Below are positions 28,778 through 37,878 of a stretch of 64,000 nucleotides of DNA, piece by piece. Source of the DNA: Undibacterium sp. CCC3.4. Lineage in GTDB: Bacteria > Pseudomonadota > Gammaproteobacteria > Burkholderiales > Burkholderiaceae_D. The stretch is taken from positions 3,596,001 through 3,660,000 of the forward strand of contig NZ_CP133779.1 of assembly GCF_034347425.1 (NCBI RefSeq), written 5' to 3'. The position numbers and the translations under genes are program-made. Position 1 is the first letter of the stretch. Every line of letters starts with the position of its first letter. A model generated the notes under the pieces. That model saw nothing but the letters and a program-made list of their open reading frames with translations. It was not told the origin of the DNA and searched no databases.

Positions 28778-28928
28778 AGCCTTGAGAACTGAGATCCAGG
28801 TCATGTTGAATCAATCACACAATCTCTCGGAAAACAAAGTTGTCCTGCAACTGGAGCAGACAATTGAATTTGCAGTGCGCGTAGAAAAACTGTGTGCCAG
28901 CAAAAAAGGAGGAAAGATTGATGTTTGA
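28778..28928 (+). pseudogene. Detached 3' end of recombinase 2
   Basis: Past the IS, the original frame of recombinase 2 resumes with the second half of the split Ala codon and LRTEIQVMLNQSHNLSE, then runs about 48 codons to TGA 28926-28928. That stop overlaps the ATG of recombinase 3 by 8 bases, as expected for the intact operon. The fragment has no start of its own. Confidence 0.8.
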
Positions 28929-30918
28929 ACAGTTCATTGCTGAACAGCGCGCCATATTTTCCTTGCTCAGCGAGACTCCTGAGTGGAGTGGAGCGACCTG
29001 GGATACAAGCGGTTGGCTGAATACTCGCATGTCAGGAAAATCGCAACTGCTTCCATTCACGAAGCTAAATACAAAGGAAGCACTGCCCTCACCATATATA
29101 GACTTTGCAAAAGCAATCATAGTTGCTATTTTTCAAGCAAAACGCCCGAGCCATTCGGCGATCGTAGCTTATTCAATTGCCTTGCGACGCCTTTTTTGCC
29201 AGCTCGTTGATCAAGGTCTTTTTCATCCAGAGGAGCTACGTGGTGAGCATTTTTATGGCGTAATTCAGGAACTGAAAAATAGAGAATATAAAAATCTGTA
29301 TGACGCGTCAAATGTCATGGCTGTGATTGCAAATTTGGTTGATAAATATAAGCTAGCTGGGGTTCCGATTGATTTCGTCAATCCGATCAAGGCTCCTTCT
29401 CCACGTCTCCGGCACGATCCAAAGAAGGAGCGCGAAGAACTCTCGACCAAACTGCCAAGCAAAGAAGCAATGGAGGCGTTTGCCTACTGCACAAATAATC
29501 CAATCAACGATCGCGAAGAAATTCTTCTACGGACAATTGATCTTCACATTGCGATTGGTTCTCGAATCAACGAAACACTTGTAATTCCTCTGGACTGCTG
29601 GGTCTCTCAGCCCCTACTTGGTGCCGATGGACAGGTGGTTACTGACGAAACAAGCGGGAAAGCGATTTACCAATTTGGCATCCGGTATTTTCCAGAAAAA
29701 GGATTTGAATATCACACGCATTGGCTGGCTGATACCGATGTCCCGCTCGCAAAGCGGGCAATTGATCGCCTTAAAGTCCTTACAAAACGAGCGCGGGACG
29801 TTGCACAGTGGCAGCATGATAATCCCGGGAGACTATGGAATGTTGAATCCCTAAAATATGTTTCACGATCATTCATCAATCGCTTTGTAGACACTTCAGA
29901 GTCGTATCATTTAGACGGAATGATGCGGCGTTTTGGAATCAAGGCAAAAGCGAATACAAGGGGAAATCCAGAATATCTTGCCGGTGAAGTGGAAGCTCAG
30001 TTTTATGAAAGGCGCCCTGATCCAGTCGTGCTTCGATCAAAAAACGGCGTACCGATTCTAAGGATGCATGAGACGTTGAGCATTGGCTTCTCGGGATATT
30101 TCAGATTTAAAGAGCGCACCAATTCAGTAAATTATTTGCTGCCGGCCGCTGTGGCCTACGCTGATATTTCCGCTGCCCTTGGCAATACCGTGGTGCAGTC
30201 TATATTTGAGCGAAGTAATCTAACTGAGGCCGACGGCAGCCGAATTGCTTTGAGGACGCATCAATCGCGCCATTGGCGAAATACACTGTATAAACTTGGC
30301 GGCATGACAGAAATTCAGCAAGCTTTGGCGATGGGCAGGAAAGACGTTACCCAAAACGCTTTTTACCAGCACGTCGCGTTGTCAACGGAATTGGCCTCCC
30401 ACCGCTCTTTCGTTGAATTCACGTCATATCAAGAAAAAGTGAATTACCTCCGGTCTGGCATTGAGGACGGAAAGATTCAAGGAGCGCTGACTGACACATA
30501 TAAATCATTGAAGCAGAATGATCCGGTGACAGCTCAAGAGTTCCTTGAAACTCATGCTGGTGGAGTCCACGTTACACTTTGGGGAATTTGCACCAACGAT
30601 TTTTCACGCGAACCCTGTCAAAAGCACATTCAGTGTTTTGATAATTGCGGACACCTTCATAGAACAGATGACTCTCGAGAGCAAGTTAATCTGAAAAACC
30701 TATTAAAACTCAATGTCGAGATTTTGAACAAAATGATTCAAGAATGCGATGGCGACGCGGGTTCCGACAAGTGGATTGACGAGCAACGAAGGAAGATTGC
30801 CGGCATTGAAAAAGCGCTTGCTATTGGTATTACCCCAACAGAAAAGAAAATAAAGGTCTTTCCAAAATCACCCGGATGCACGCAATCTAAGATAATGATG
30901 CGCACAAGCTCCGTATAG
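28921..30918 (+). CDS. Tyrosine recombinase 3 of the quartet (large)
   Basis: A 665-residue recombinase (ATG 28921 preceded by AAGGAGG; the GTG-started frame from 28894 is less likely). Catalytic Arg is in AIGSRINETLVIPL, the HxxR-like motif in RTHQSRHWRNTLY, and the Tyr probably in NAFYQHVAL. A C-terminal Cys/His cluster (GICTNDFSREPCQKHIQCFD then CGHLH) may bind zinc, as in the large TnpB protein of Tn554. Its size and place match the third gene of Tn554/RIT-like modules. Confidence 0.85.
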   Translation: MFEQFIAEQRAIFSLLSETPEWSGATWDTSGWLNTRMSGKSQLLPFTKLNTKEALPSPYIDFAKAIIVAIFQAKRPSHSAIVAYSIALRRLFCQLVDQGLFHPEELRGEHFYGVIQELKNREYKNLYDASNVMAVIANLVDKYKLAGVPIDFVNPIKAPSPRLRHDPKKEREELSTKLPSKEAMEAFAYCTNNPINDREEILLRTIDLHIAIGSRINETLVIPLDCWVSQPLLGADGQVVTDETSGKAIYQFGIRYFPEKGFEYHTHWLADTDVPLAKRAIDRLKVLTKRARDVAQWQHDNPGRLWNVESLKYVSRSFINRFVDTSESYHLDGMMRRFGIKAKANTRGNPEYLAGEVEAQFYERRPDPVVLRSKNGVPILRMHETLSIGFSGYFRFKERTNSVNYLLPAAVAYADISAALGNTVVQSIFERSNLTEADGSRIALRTHQSRHWRNTLYKLGGMTEIQQALAMGRKDVTQNAFYQHVALSTELASHRSFVEFTSYQEKVNYLRSGIEDGKIQGALTDTYKSLKQNDPVTAQEFLETHAGGVHVTLWGICTNDFSREPCQKHIQCFDNCGHLHRTDDSREQVNLKNLLKLNVEILNKMIQECDGDAGSDKWIDEQRRKIAGIEKALAIGITPTEKKIKVFPKSPGCTQSKIMMRTSSV

Positions 30919-30928
30919 GTAAGTATTG

Positions 30929-31351
30929 ATGACATCGAAAACAAATAAACGCGCACGTGGAAATCTGCTTGATGAGGCGTTGGATCGAGAGTTGGCATTA
31001 ATGTTGAGCGATGGCGTTGCGGTCTCCCCAATATCTATCGCTGTACTTACCGCACGACTGGGGCTTCGAAGCCGTTCGACATTACACACGACTCAGCGTA
31101 AGGAAAAAATACACGCGGCAATTGCGCGGCAGCGCACATTGAATTCAGTTGGTACTGAAATAGCGATCAGGCGCAAGTCACTTGAAGAGAAAATAGAAGT
31201 TCTCGAACGTGAAAACGTTGAGCTGCGGGCCAAGGTGAACAACAATCTTGAACTGATGTGTCGTATAGTGGCTAACGCTACGGCCAAAGGATGGGATGTT
31301 GACTTTCTATTGCAACCGCTAGCAAAGAGCCGGCGCGAGTTGATCGGGTGA
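30929..31351 (+). CDS. Small coiled-coil partner of the recombinases (TnpC-like)
   Basis: A 140-residue basic protein: an N-terminal helical region (ARGNLLDEALDRELALMLSD), a winged-helix-like middle (SPISIAVLTARLGLRSRSTL) and a coiled coil (RRKSLEEKIEVLERENVELR). It resembles the small accessory TnpC/DUF6262-type proteins that follow the recombinase genes in Tn554-like elements. ATG 30929 is 10 bases past the recombinase 3 stop. A role in directing or stimulating recombination is inferred from context. Confidence 0.65.
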   Translation: MTSKTNKRARGNLLDEALDRELALMLSDGVAVSPISIAVLTARLGLRSRSTLHTTQRKEKIHAAIARQRTLNSVGTEIAIRRKSLEEKIEVLERENVELRAKVNNNLELMCRIVANATAKGWDVDFLLQPLAKSRRELIG

Positions 31352-31623
31352 GCTGTCTGGAATTCAGAATCCAAGGACGCCTTTCCAAGTCAAGCGATCG
31401 TGACTCTAGCTGCATAATTCTGACCAATTGATACAGGTGCCGGACAGCACTGATCGGATAAAAAGTAGCTATTTTTTCTTTATTTGGAGGAAATGTATTG
31501 CCACAATAGACAATGGATCACTTAGCCAGCAAAGCAGAAACCCTCTTTTTCAGCTCCGGTAATGCCTAACAACTTATTACGTGGCACCTTTTTCCAATCC
31601 AATTACCCTACCCCGGCTGCCCC
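31352..31623. other. Gap after the recombinase quartet; possible element end
   Basis: No gene is seen. GCTGTCTGG at 31352-31360 and CCGGACAGC at 31440-31448 are inverted at 8 of 9 positions, a candidate recombinase-binding pair. Base composition changes here from AT-rich recombinase genes to GC-richer genes, consistent with a junction. Confidence 0.35.
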
Positions 31624-32853
31624 ATGTCCACTTGGCAAATCAATTCCAGCCAACCGACTCGACGAAACGAGTCGGTCGACGCCGTAGCGGTGCCGCTGAA
31701 GTGGGCGCACGATGCACAGACTGGCGAACCGCGATATATTCACGATCCCGAGGTTGTCCAAAGCCAATGTAAATGCACCTGCCCGGCTTGCAACCTCGCG
31801 CTAACTCCAGTAATGGCGGGCCAGCCCTTGCGAACACGGCCCACAGCACATTTTCGACATCCTGCTGGCGCACAGAAAGATGACTGCTCCTTAGTCGCGG
31901 CACGCCTTGCCGCCACGCGACACTTGCTAGAGATGGGCATCATCGAGCTTCCACGCCGGAGAATGTCGCGCACGGCCACCGGCTTCAGCGGCAAGGGCTA
32001 TGAAGTCTGGGTTGAGGTACCAGCCGAGCGCATCACGGTTGTCGGCGCGGCATTGCGCGACTACGCGACGGCATTGCTGACGCTCGACGATGGTCGGGAG
32101 CTGTTGGTCGACCTGACTGGCCTACACGAGCCGGGAAGCGATGGCCTCGGACGAGCCATTGTCACACTGTCGCTTTCTGACCCGACCATCGCGATGCTTG
32201 AACCGGAGGAGATTCGCGCCCGACTGCGAATCCTTCCAGACATCCGGTGGTGTGCCCACTGGAACGATCAAGCACTGACCGTAAAGGGCGATGCAGCCGC
32301 CGCGCAGGCCTCGCGGGATGCCCTAGATGGTTGGCAGGACTCCGATGAAGCGGAATTCCGCGCGCATCTGCCAGTCGACGTAGACGCTACGACGATGCAA
32401 CGCTGGCGGCGCGAGACTCTGCTCCATCGCGAAGTCAAAGCCATTCTTGAGCAAACTTCGTCAATTACGACGCCCGGCTTGGAAATCGAGGTCAATCGCG
32501 CCCCTCCTGAAGAGTTCGGGAGTGATTGGGAAGAGAACACAATTCGCAAGTCCTGGATGACACCCTCCCGCGACTTAAAGTTGGATGAGATACGACTGGA
32601 GCGGCGCTTGGGCACTATCGTGCCCGACGTGATCGGCACCCTTGGTGGACGTCAGATCTACTCCCACGGCAGCACCATGACGATGGTCGACGGAGAGTTT
32701 GAAGAGGATGTTGAGGATAACTACAGTCAAGCCTGGCCGCTGACTTTATTAATCGAAGTCACTGTTACCCATGGCATTGATGAGGAAAAGCTACGCTGCA
32801 TCCGCGAACTCGATCTGCCGGTACCCCCATCTGTCAGACTACTTGTCGTGTAA
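31624..32853 (+). CDS. CoiA-like predicted nuclease, probably 3'-truncated
   Basis: A 409-residue protein like the competence-protein CoiA group. It has a zinc-ribbon-like part (CKCTCPACNLALTPV then RTRPTAHFRHPAGAQKDDC, about residues 50-87) and a PD-(D/E)XK-like core with Asp in GTIVPDVIGTL and an ExT in LTLLIEVTVTHGIDEEKL. The ending after RELDLP looks foreign (PSVRLLVV), since relatives that I recall continue with an LEIDLS-like strand; the gene may be cut at about 32822. Such proteins travel on genomic islands; their role is unknown. Confidence 0.55.
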   Translation: MSTWQINSSQPTRRNESVDAVAVPLKWAHDAQTGEPRYIHDPEVVQSQCKCTCPACNLALTPVMAGQPLRTRPTAHFRHPAGAQKDDCSLVAARLAATRHLLEMGIIELPRRRMSRTATGFSGKGYEVWVEVPAERITVVGAALRDYATALLTLDDGRELLVDLTGLHEPGSDGLGRAIVTLSLSDPTIAMLEPEEIRARLRILPDIRWCAHWNDQALTVKGDAAAAQASRDALDGWQDSDEAEFRAHLPVDVDATTMQRWRRETLLHREVKAILEQTSSITTPGLEIEVNRAPPEEFGSDWEENTIRKSWMTPSRDLKLDEIRLERRLGTIVPDVIGTLGGRQIYSHGSTMTMVDGEFEEDVEDNYSQAWPLTLLIEVTVTHGIDEEKLRCIRELDLPVPPSVRLLVV

Positions 32854-32946
32854 CTTTTTAAATTGAACCGATCTCATTGAAGTCTGTTTGTTTGTGTTTT
32901 TCGCATTATCTATCCAGCTTTTTCCGGCGTAGGCAGTCGGGGTTTT

Positions 32947-32971
32947 ATGGGTGGAGCGCAGCGGAACCCAT
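32947..32971. repeat. Short palindromic intergenic repeat
   Basis: ATGGGT and ACCCAT are inverted arms around GGAGCGCAGCGGA. Sequences of this form are scattered in betaproteobacterial intergenic DNA. It lies in the 189-base gap between the CoiA-like gene and the second IS type, which holds no gene. Confidence 0.4.
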
Positions 32972-33083
32972 TCCCTCAAGACGTTAAGGTTTGCTTTTTG
33001 ATTTTGAAGTTATACGGCTAAAATGACCGGCGATCTTCAATCTGGTTGTTACCTCTCTTTTTAACTTATTGAGCGAGGCAACA

Positions 33084-33590
33084 ATGGCAACCTATTCCGC
33101 TGCATTTATTGAGCAGGCATTACAGAAGGCCTATTCCCGTGGCGACCGAACAATCATGTCAGTGGCCACTGATTTAAATTTGAATCACCACACGTTGAGA
33201 TATTGGATGAAAAAGAAGTCAGCACTGGCGGGCAGTCCGGCGTCAGAAAAAGAAAAACGACCGAGCGACTGGACGGTAGAAGAACAACTGCAGGCACTGC
33301 ATGAGAGCCATGCGTTAGCGGGAGAGCAGCTTCAGGCATGGTGCCGTGAACGTGGTTTATTCCCGCATAATTTAACCAGTTGGAAATCTGCTTTTTGCGC
33401 CAGCGGTAAAGAGGCCGCACCCAAAGCTGGTGAAGTTAAATCGCTGAAAGATGAAAACGTCAAACTCAAGCGTGAGCTGGCCCGGAAAGACAAAGCTCTG
33501 GCGGAGGCGGCAGCACTGCTGGTTCTGCAAAAAAGTTCCGTGCGCTTTGGGAGGACGAGGAGTAATGACCCCAATCCCGGAGCGCAATAA
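33084..33590 (+). CDS. IS3-family transposase OrfA (second type)
   Basis: A 168-residue protein from ATG 33084. It has a helix-turn-helix (FIEQALQKAYSRGDRTIMSV then NLNHHTLRYWMKKKS) and a coiled-coil tail (LKDENVKLKRELARKDKALA). An A6G run at 33528-33534 lies in the region shared with OrfB, but OrfB sits in the +1 rather than the -1 frame. OrfB also has its own ribosome site. Confidence 0.8.
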   Translation: MATYSAAFIEQALQKAYSRGDRTIMSVATDLNLNHHTLRYWMKKKSALAGSPASEKEKRPSDWTVEEQLQALHESHALAGEQLQAWCRERGLFPHNLTSWKSAFCASGKEAAPKAGEVKSLKDENVKLKRELARKDKALAEAAALLVLQKSSVRFGRTRSNDPNPGAQ

Positions 33591-34650
33591 CGTATTGACA
33601 CTGGTAGCTGAAGCGGTGGTTTCAGGCGCACGTCAGGAACGTGCCTGCGACGTAATTGATTTAAGCGAGCGTACGCTGCAGCGCTGGAAAATTGATCAGG
33701 TGACTGAGCAAGCAGACCGGCGAACAGGGCGTGTGCAGGTACCTCAGAATCAGCTTAGTTCAGAGGAACGACAACAGGTTCTGGCCATTGCCAACTCGCC
33801 GGAATACGGCCATCTGCCGCCAAGCCAGATCGTTCCGCGATTGGCTGATGATGGAATCTATGTCGCATCGGAGTCAACGTTCTATCGCTTACTCAAGGCT
33901 AAAAATATGCTTGTGCACCGTGGCGAAGAAAAGCCAAGGCAACCCCGCAACAAACCACGTGCTTTTAAGGCAACCGGGCCCAACCAGTTGTACTGTTGGG
34001 ACATCACCTATTTGCCGACAGAGATCAGAGGCATCTATTTTTATCTCTATATGTTCATCGATGTATTTAGTCGCAAAGTGGTCGGCTGGCAGGTATTTGA
34101 AACCGAAAGCAGCGCGCTGGCCAGCGAGGTGATGAAGGACATTTGTGTGCGAGAAAAAATCGCACAAAATCAGGTCGTTCTTCATTCGGATAACGGCAGT
34201 CCGATGAAGGGCTCCACGATGCTGGCCATGCTGCAGGTGCTGGGCGTCATGCCGTCATTCAGTCGTCCTGCCGTGAGTAATGACAACCCGTTCGCCGAAA
34301 GCTTTTTTAAAACATTGAAGTACTGCCCAGTATATCCACGTCGCCCATTTAAGGATCTCCTGGCAGCCAGGAATTGGGTTACTACATTCATGCATTGGTA
34401 TAACGAAGAACACCGGCACAGTGCCATTCAGTTTGTAACGCCAGCTGAACGCCATGCCGGTCTGGATGTGGAATTATTGATTCGACGTGAGCAATTGTAT
34501 GCGGCGGCAAAAGCGAGGAACTCGAATCGCTGGAGCGGTGCTACTCGTAACTGGGACCGCGCCAACGTTGTTGACTTAAATCCAGACAAAACTAACAAGG
34601 AAGCATTAAATCATGAGGACGTATATCAAGAACTGAAACTGGCGGCATAA
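33565..34650 (+). CDS. IS3-family transposase OrfB (second type)
   Basis: A 361-residue rve-family transposase from ATG 33565 with GAGGACGAGGAG before it. The DDE residues are D in YCWDITYLPTE, D in VVLHSDNGSPMKG, and E in NPFAESFFKTLK. An N-terminal helix-turn-helix (ACDVIDLSERTLQRW) precedes the catalytic core. It is unrelated at the sequence level to the 1,246-bp IS copies. Confidence 0.87.
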   Translation: MTPIPERNNVLTLVAEAVVSGARQERACDVIDLSERTLQRWKIDQVTEQADRRTGRVQVPQNQLSSEERQQVLAIANSPEYGHLPPSQIVPRLADDGIYVASESTFYRLLKAKNMLVHRGEEKPRQPRNKPRAFKATGPNQLYCWDITYLPTEIRGIYFYLYMFIDVFSRKVVGWQVFETESSALASEVMKDICVREKIAQNQVVLHSDNGSPMKGSTMLAMLQVLGVMPSFSRPAVSNDNPFAESFFKTLKYCPVYPRRPFKDLLAARNWVTTFMHWYNEEHRHSAIQFVTPAERHAGLDVELLIRREQLYAAAKARNSNRWSGATRNWDRANVVDLNPDKTNKEALNHEDVYQELKLAA

Positions 34651-34660
34651 AAATTTACTT

Positions 34661-34906
34661 TTAGGCGACAACTAGCTTGAAAAACTCCGCGATTTGAATC
34701 AAGCTATCTGTCTTACAAAGATGGAAGTCCGAGTCGTTGAATGCAAGGTTCCACTGGGGATTAAAGACACATCGGATTGCCTCAAGGATCGTCGACTTGG
34801 CAGAGTCTCCCTTCCCGATCAGACAAAATATTTTCTGATCAGGTAAATTCCATTCCAACTGCTTGATGCCCCTGAAGTTCTGGATACTGATTTTTCTTAT
34901 TTTCAT
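34661..34906 (-). pseudogene. OLD-like AAA ATPase, truncated to its N-terminus by the IS
   Basis: Only about 77 native codons remain, with good start signals (GGGAGACAC before ATG 34906). The sequence IRKISIQNFRGIKQLEW then CLIGKGDSAKSTILEAIRCV shows the N-terminal strand and Walker A of OLD/RecF-type ABC ATPases. The last codons and the stop are supplied by the IS end. It would have been the last gene of the defence operon, perhaps an OLD-family nuclease; the nuclease part is absent from the window. Confidence 0.7.
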
Positions 34907-34995
34907 GTGTCTCCCTCATTGAAAGAAGCTCCGCGAGATGGGTCTTCGAGATATAAATATTTTTAGTCAAAATTCTGCTCGAATGAATTGACCGC

Positions 34996-35907
34996 CTATT
35001 CCCTGATTGGAACGGCTAACAAATCAAAATCACTCGGTTCGTGAAAGTGTAGCAATCCTCCCAACATCGGCCCACCCCAGCGACAGAAAATATCTGCATA
35101 GTCAATTTCGGGCACTCGATAGGACGAAGCCGATTCCAGCACGAATGTCAAGAATGAGAGGAGGAGTAACCCATCGCTTGCCCGAGTAGTGAAGTAGTCG
35201 TGACAGTATGACGGGTCCAACTCAATGTCGCGACGAATTTCCTCTTTTTGCACATCCCAACTTTTCGCAAGGACTTCATCGACGGTTTCTCCGCGGTGAA
35301 GCGCGAACGAACGAGCAATATTGTGTCGTGCAGTCAGGACAGAAAATTCTGAGTCCAGCACAAACACACCGTCCGGTTGAGTGCGTGCCCCCGCGTAGCG
35401 AGTGAGGATTCGGTTCGGACCACCCCAACCATCGAAATCGGCATCGCGATCAAGTCTATAGGCAAACAAATAGCGAAATGGGCGATAGGAACTATCGATA
35501 TCTCCGTTCTCAACAATCGAATCAAACTCGGAGATCTTGTCGATCGCGGATTTCAGAGTACGATCGTCAAGTGTCGACTTAACTTCTATGATGCCGATCA
35601 CTGCCTCCAGTGGTACCAGGCGCCGCGGATCGTCACTGCCATCCAGTGTCCAGCTTGGGCAATTTAGTGCGTCATAGACAATCACGTCGAACTCCTGTGA
35701 TGTAGCATCACCGGTGAAAAATACATGCCCGCGCGTGACACCCCATTTAGGCGGAAGACGCTCCTTGAGGAACTGGCGTACTTGCTGCTCGCGCGGGCCA
35801 CCCTTATGATCAGGACGAGTGCTAGCTGCGCTTGCCTTGAACGTAGCCCACATACTGTCGGCCGCAGCAGCAAGCAAGGCTCGAACATCTACGGCTGATT
35901 TCGTCAT
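34996..35907 (-). CDS. DUF6602-type PD-(D/E)XK nuclease-like protein
   Basis: A 303-residue soluble protein. GGPREQQVRQFLKERLPPKW carries the N-terminal Glu, then QEFDVIVYDALNCPSW carries the Asp and AVIGIIEVKSTLD the ExK, together the PD-(D/E)XK metal site in the usual order. The C-terminal half is helical. Proteins of this family sit in defence islands, but their target is not known. It is downstream of a DUF3800 gene with a 72-base gap, on the same strand, and is followed by the broken ATPase. Confidence 0.65.
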   Translation of the reverse strand: MTKSAVDVRALLAAAADSMWATFKASAASTRPDHKGGPREQQVRQFLKERLPPKWGVTRGHVFFTGDATSQEFDVIVYDALNCPSWTLDGSDDPRRLVPLEAVIGIIEVKSTLDDRTLKSAIDKISEFDSIVENGDIDSSYRPFRYLFAYRLDRDADFDGWGGPNRILTRYAGARTQPDGVFVLDSEFSVLTARHNIARSFALHRGETVDEVLAKSWDVQKEEIRRDIELDPSYCHDYFTTRASDGLLLLSFLTFVLESASSYRVPEIDYADIFCRWGGPMLGGLLHFHEPSDFDLLAVPIRE

Positions 35908-35979
35908 TCCCCCGGTCCCCCCAATTATTCAAATAAAGAGCTTTATCCAGCAAATAGATCGTTCTTAATCACAAACATT

Positions 35980-37068
35980 TCACAGCATGTGACGGCGCGG
36001 CACGACCTGGTTCAAGCCAAATGCAGTAATTTCATCGGAGCGCTTCCGTAACTCGCGCATCGACCTATCGACGTCTGGATGAATTTTCTCCGGGTTGCGC
36101 TGCATATCTCGAAAGAATCTCATCACAGTCCCTGCGATCACATCGGCAGCCTGAATGCCTACCGACTCATGCGATGCCGCGAATTCAAGCGATGCCTGCT
36201 CATGAAACATATAGTCGGCAGTGGGTGTGAATGTCTCAAAGCCTGAATCCTTGATACTCTCCGCCGTGCGTTTGGCCTCACGCAGAATTTCTTCGACCTC
36301 CAATTGCTGGTCGTGTACAAGACGCACGCCTGCTAGCTTTCTCCTACGGAACAGATTGATCCTAGCGTAGATATTCGTGAACGACGACAGATTGGGAAGC
36401 ATCCATACCTGTTTGCCGTACCTGTTCAAATCGGGCGAAGGAAGAAACCTCAGGTAGGCCGTGGGGTCAGCCTTCCGCATCTCGCCGTATTCCGTTGCTG
36501 CTTCCATAACCATGCGGTGCACGCCGTCACGTATATCCTGATTCTGGGGCATCGTGGATTCCCCCGCAGAAAACAGCATTAGGCTTCCGAACAAGCTCAT
36601 CAGCGAATGATCGGACGGAGAGAGACAAGCCTCGACAAACCGATTCAGCACGTGCTCAGAGACTTCGTCGTACAGGAAGTCGACGGCGACGTTCTTCAGA
36701 AAATGCAGCTGCGGACCTTCAGGAAAGCCCATCACGGGCGGCAGCAATTGGTGGTTTACCAAGTTCATGCAAATGAAGTAGCGCTTGTCGACAGCCTCAA
36801 TGAAAAGCGGGAGCCCCGCGTCGAGCACTTCTGAGAGCAACTCGGCAACGAAAGCTGATTGGCTTTGGAGCGACTTCGATTTCAGTTCACCTGTCGGTAT
36901 CTTGTGCCTGAGCCGCATCGCCTCGATCTGCTGCACAAGCGGCGCCTCATCTTCGATGCCTAACGCCACCAAGACAAAAAACGGCTGATCTAGAAAATCG
37001 TAGGCAACGCCTGATTTGACGAGATCGCCGCTGTGCCCGCTCTCGTCGAAGAAAAACGAAAGGGTCAT
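35980..37068 (-). CDS. DUF3800 protein
   Basis: A 362-residue protein starting at ATG 37068, where the family begins with LSFFFDESGHSGD; the open frame extends to 37128 but that part is not family-like. The late motif SHESVGIQAADVIAGTVMRF with its Gln-Ala-Ala-Asp is also typical. The paired acidic motifs (DESG and QAAD) suggest a metal-dependent RNase H-like fold, which is a prediction in the literature as I recall it. DUF3800 genes are common in phage-defence loci. It lies between the HEPN-like and DUF6602 genes. Confidence 0.75.
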   Translation of the reverse strand: MTLSFFFDESGHSGDLVKSGVAYDFLDQPFFVLVALGIEDEAPLVQQIEAMRLRHKIPTGELKSKSLQSQSAFVAELLSEVLDAGLPLFIEAVDKRYFICMNLVNHQLLPPVMGFPEGPQLHFLKNVAVDFLYDEVSEHVLNRFVEACLSPSDHSLMSLFGSLMLFSAGESTMPQNQDIRDGVHRMVMEAATEYGEMRKADPTAYLRFLPSPDLNRYGKQVWMLPNLSSFTNIYARINLFRRRKLAGVRLVHDQQLEVEEILREAKRTAESIKDSGFETFTPTADYMFHEQASLEFAASHESVGIQAADVIAGTVMRFFRDMQRNPEKIHPDVDRSMRELRKRSDEITAFGLNQVVPRRHML

Positions 37069-37158
37069 GGCCGGCTCTCTTCGACGACATTCGAGCGTGT
37101 TGCCTTCGCCATTGTGCGCGCGGGCCAAAAACTGGACGATGCAGTGTTTCCGAACAAT

Positions 37159-37878
37159 TCAAGGGCCATATGGATCTCCATTCGCCCCATTGAGAGAGCG
37201 GTACTCAGCATACATCTCGGCTTTGTTCTGCAAATCTGTATCAATGGACATCTCGCTGGCTCCTAGCAGGGCAGGAATTTTTCCCATCACTGCTTTCAAG
37301 TTCCGTAGATCAACCTCTGTCAGGCCACTGAGTGTCGGCAATCGGACTCCTGTCTTATCTGGAATGCCGTGGGGATATCTAAAACCCATAGACTCTGGAT
37401 CAACTGCACACAATTCGTCGATCAAACTTCCCGTCTGATCCAAGGCGACCGTTGATTGAGCGGGCGCGTGCTCCTCCAAGAGAGGGCGCAAGATGGCCCA
37501 GAATGTTCCCAGGTGATGACCCACCAAGCCAGCCTGCTTGTCCGAGGGATTTTTCTCCAATAACAACCACAGTGAGCGAATTAGATTCTTGACCATCAGT
37601 TCGATATGCTGGCGGTACAAAAAGACGATGGGATAGACCAGAAAGTCCAGATGTCGGCCCGTCCCTGCCGCTTGATCTACCAGCATGTCCGCTGCATCCT
37701 TGTAGCCGGTTGCATAGACCGACCACTTGTCGCCATACAAGCGATGGTTGAGCTGTGCGCTGTCAACCCAGGAACCACTTTTGAAAAGTTTGTCACCGGA
37801 TACAGGGAATGAGACACCATCGATCGAATCTAAGAGGCCGTCCAATTGCGGTTCTTCATCATCGCTGGAAATTGTCAC
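37159..37878 (-). CDS. HEPN-like helical protein of the defence operon
   Basis: A 239-residue protein with the segment YPIVFLYRQHIELMVKNLIR followed about 40 residues later by GHHLGTFWAILRPLL. That pair is the pattern of a HEPN-related helical family often found in defence loci, though no RxxxxH RNase motif is obvious. The start is GTG 37878 within GTGA, overlapping the stop of the upstream nuclease by 4 bases, so the two are translationally coupled and probably work together. Confidence 0.5.
   Translation of the reverse strand: MTISSDDEEPQLDGLLDSIDGVSFPVSGDKLFKSGSWVDSAQLNHRLYGDKWSVYATGYKDAADMLVDQAAGTGRHLDFLVYPIVFLYRQHIELMVKNLIRSLWLLLEKNPSDKQAGLVGHHLGTFWAILRPLLEEHAPAQSTVALDQTGSLIDELCAVDPESMGFRYPHGIPDKTGVRLPTLSGLTEVDLRNLKAVMGKIPALLGASEMSIDTDLQNKAEMYAEYRSLNGANGDPYGP

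Larger units (their letters stand above)
33043..34674 (+). mobile_element. Second IS3-family element (different type, about 1.63 kb)
   Basis: The two transposase genes fill this element. Ends are proposed from a weak inverted match: left TGGTTGTTACC at 33043 and right, reversed, TAGTTGTCGCC ending at 34674. The right end is supported because the truncated ATPase reading frame changes to IS sequence exactly there. No target duplication is seen, and the left flank is not the missing half of the ATPase gene, so flanking DNA was probably lost. Confidence 0.7.
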
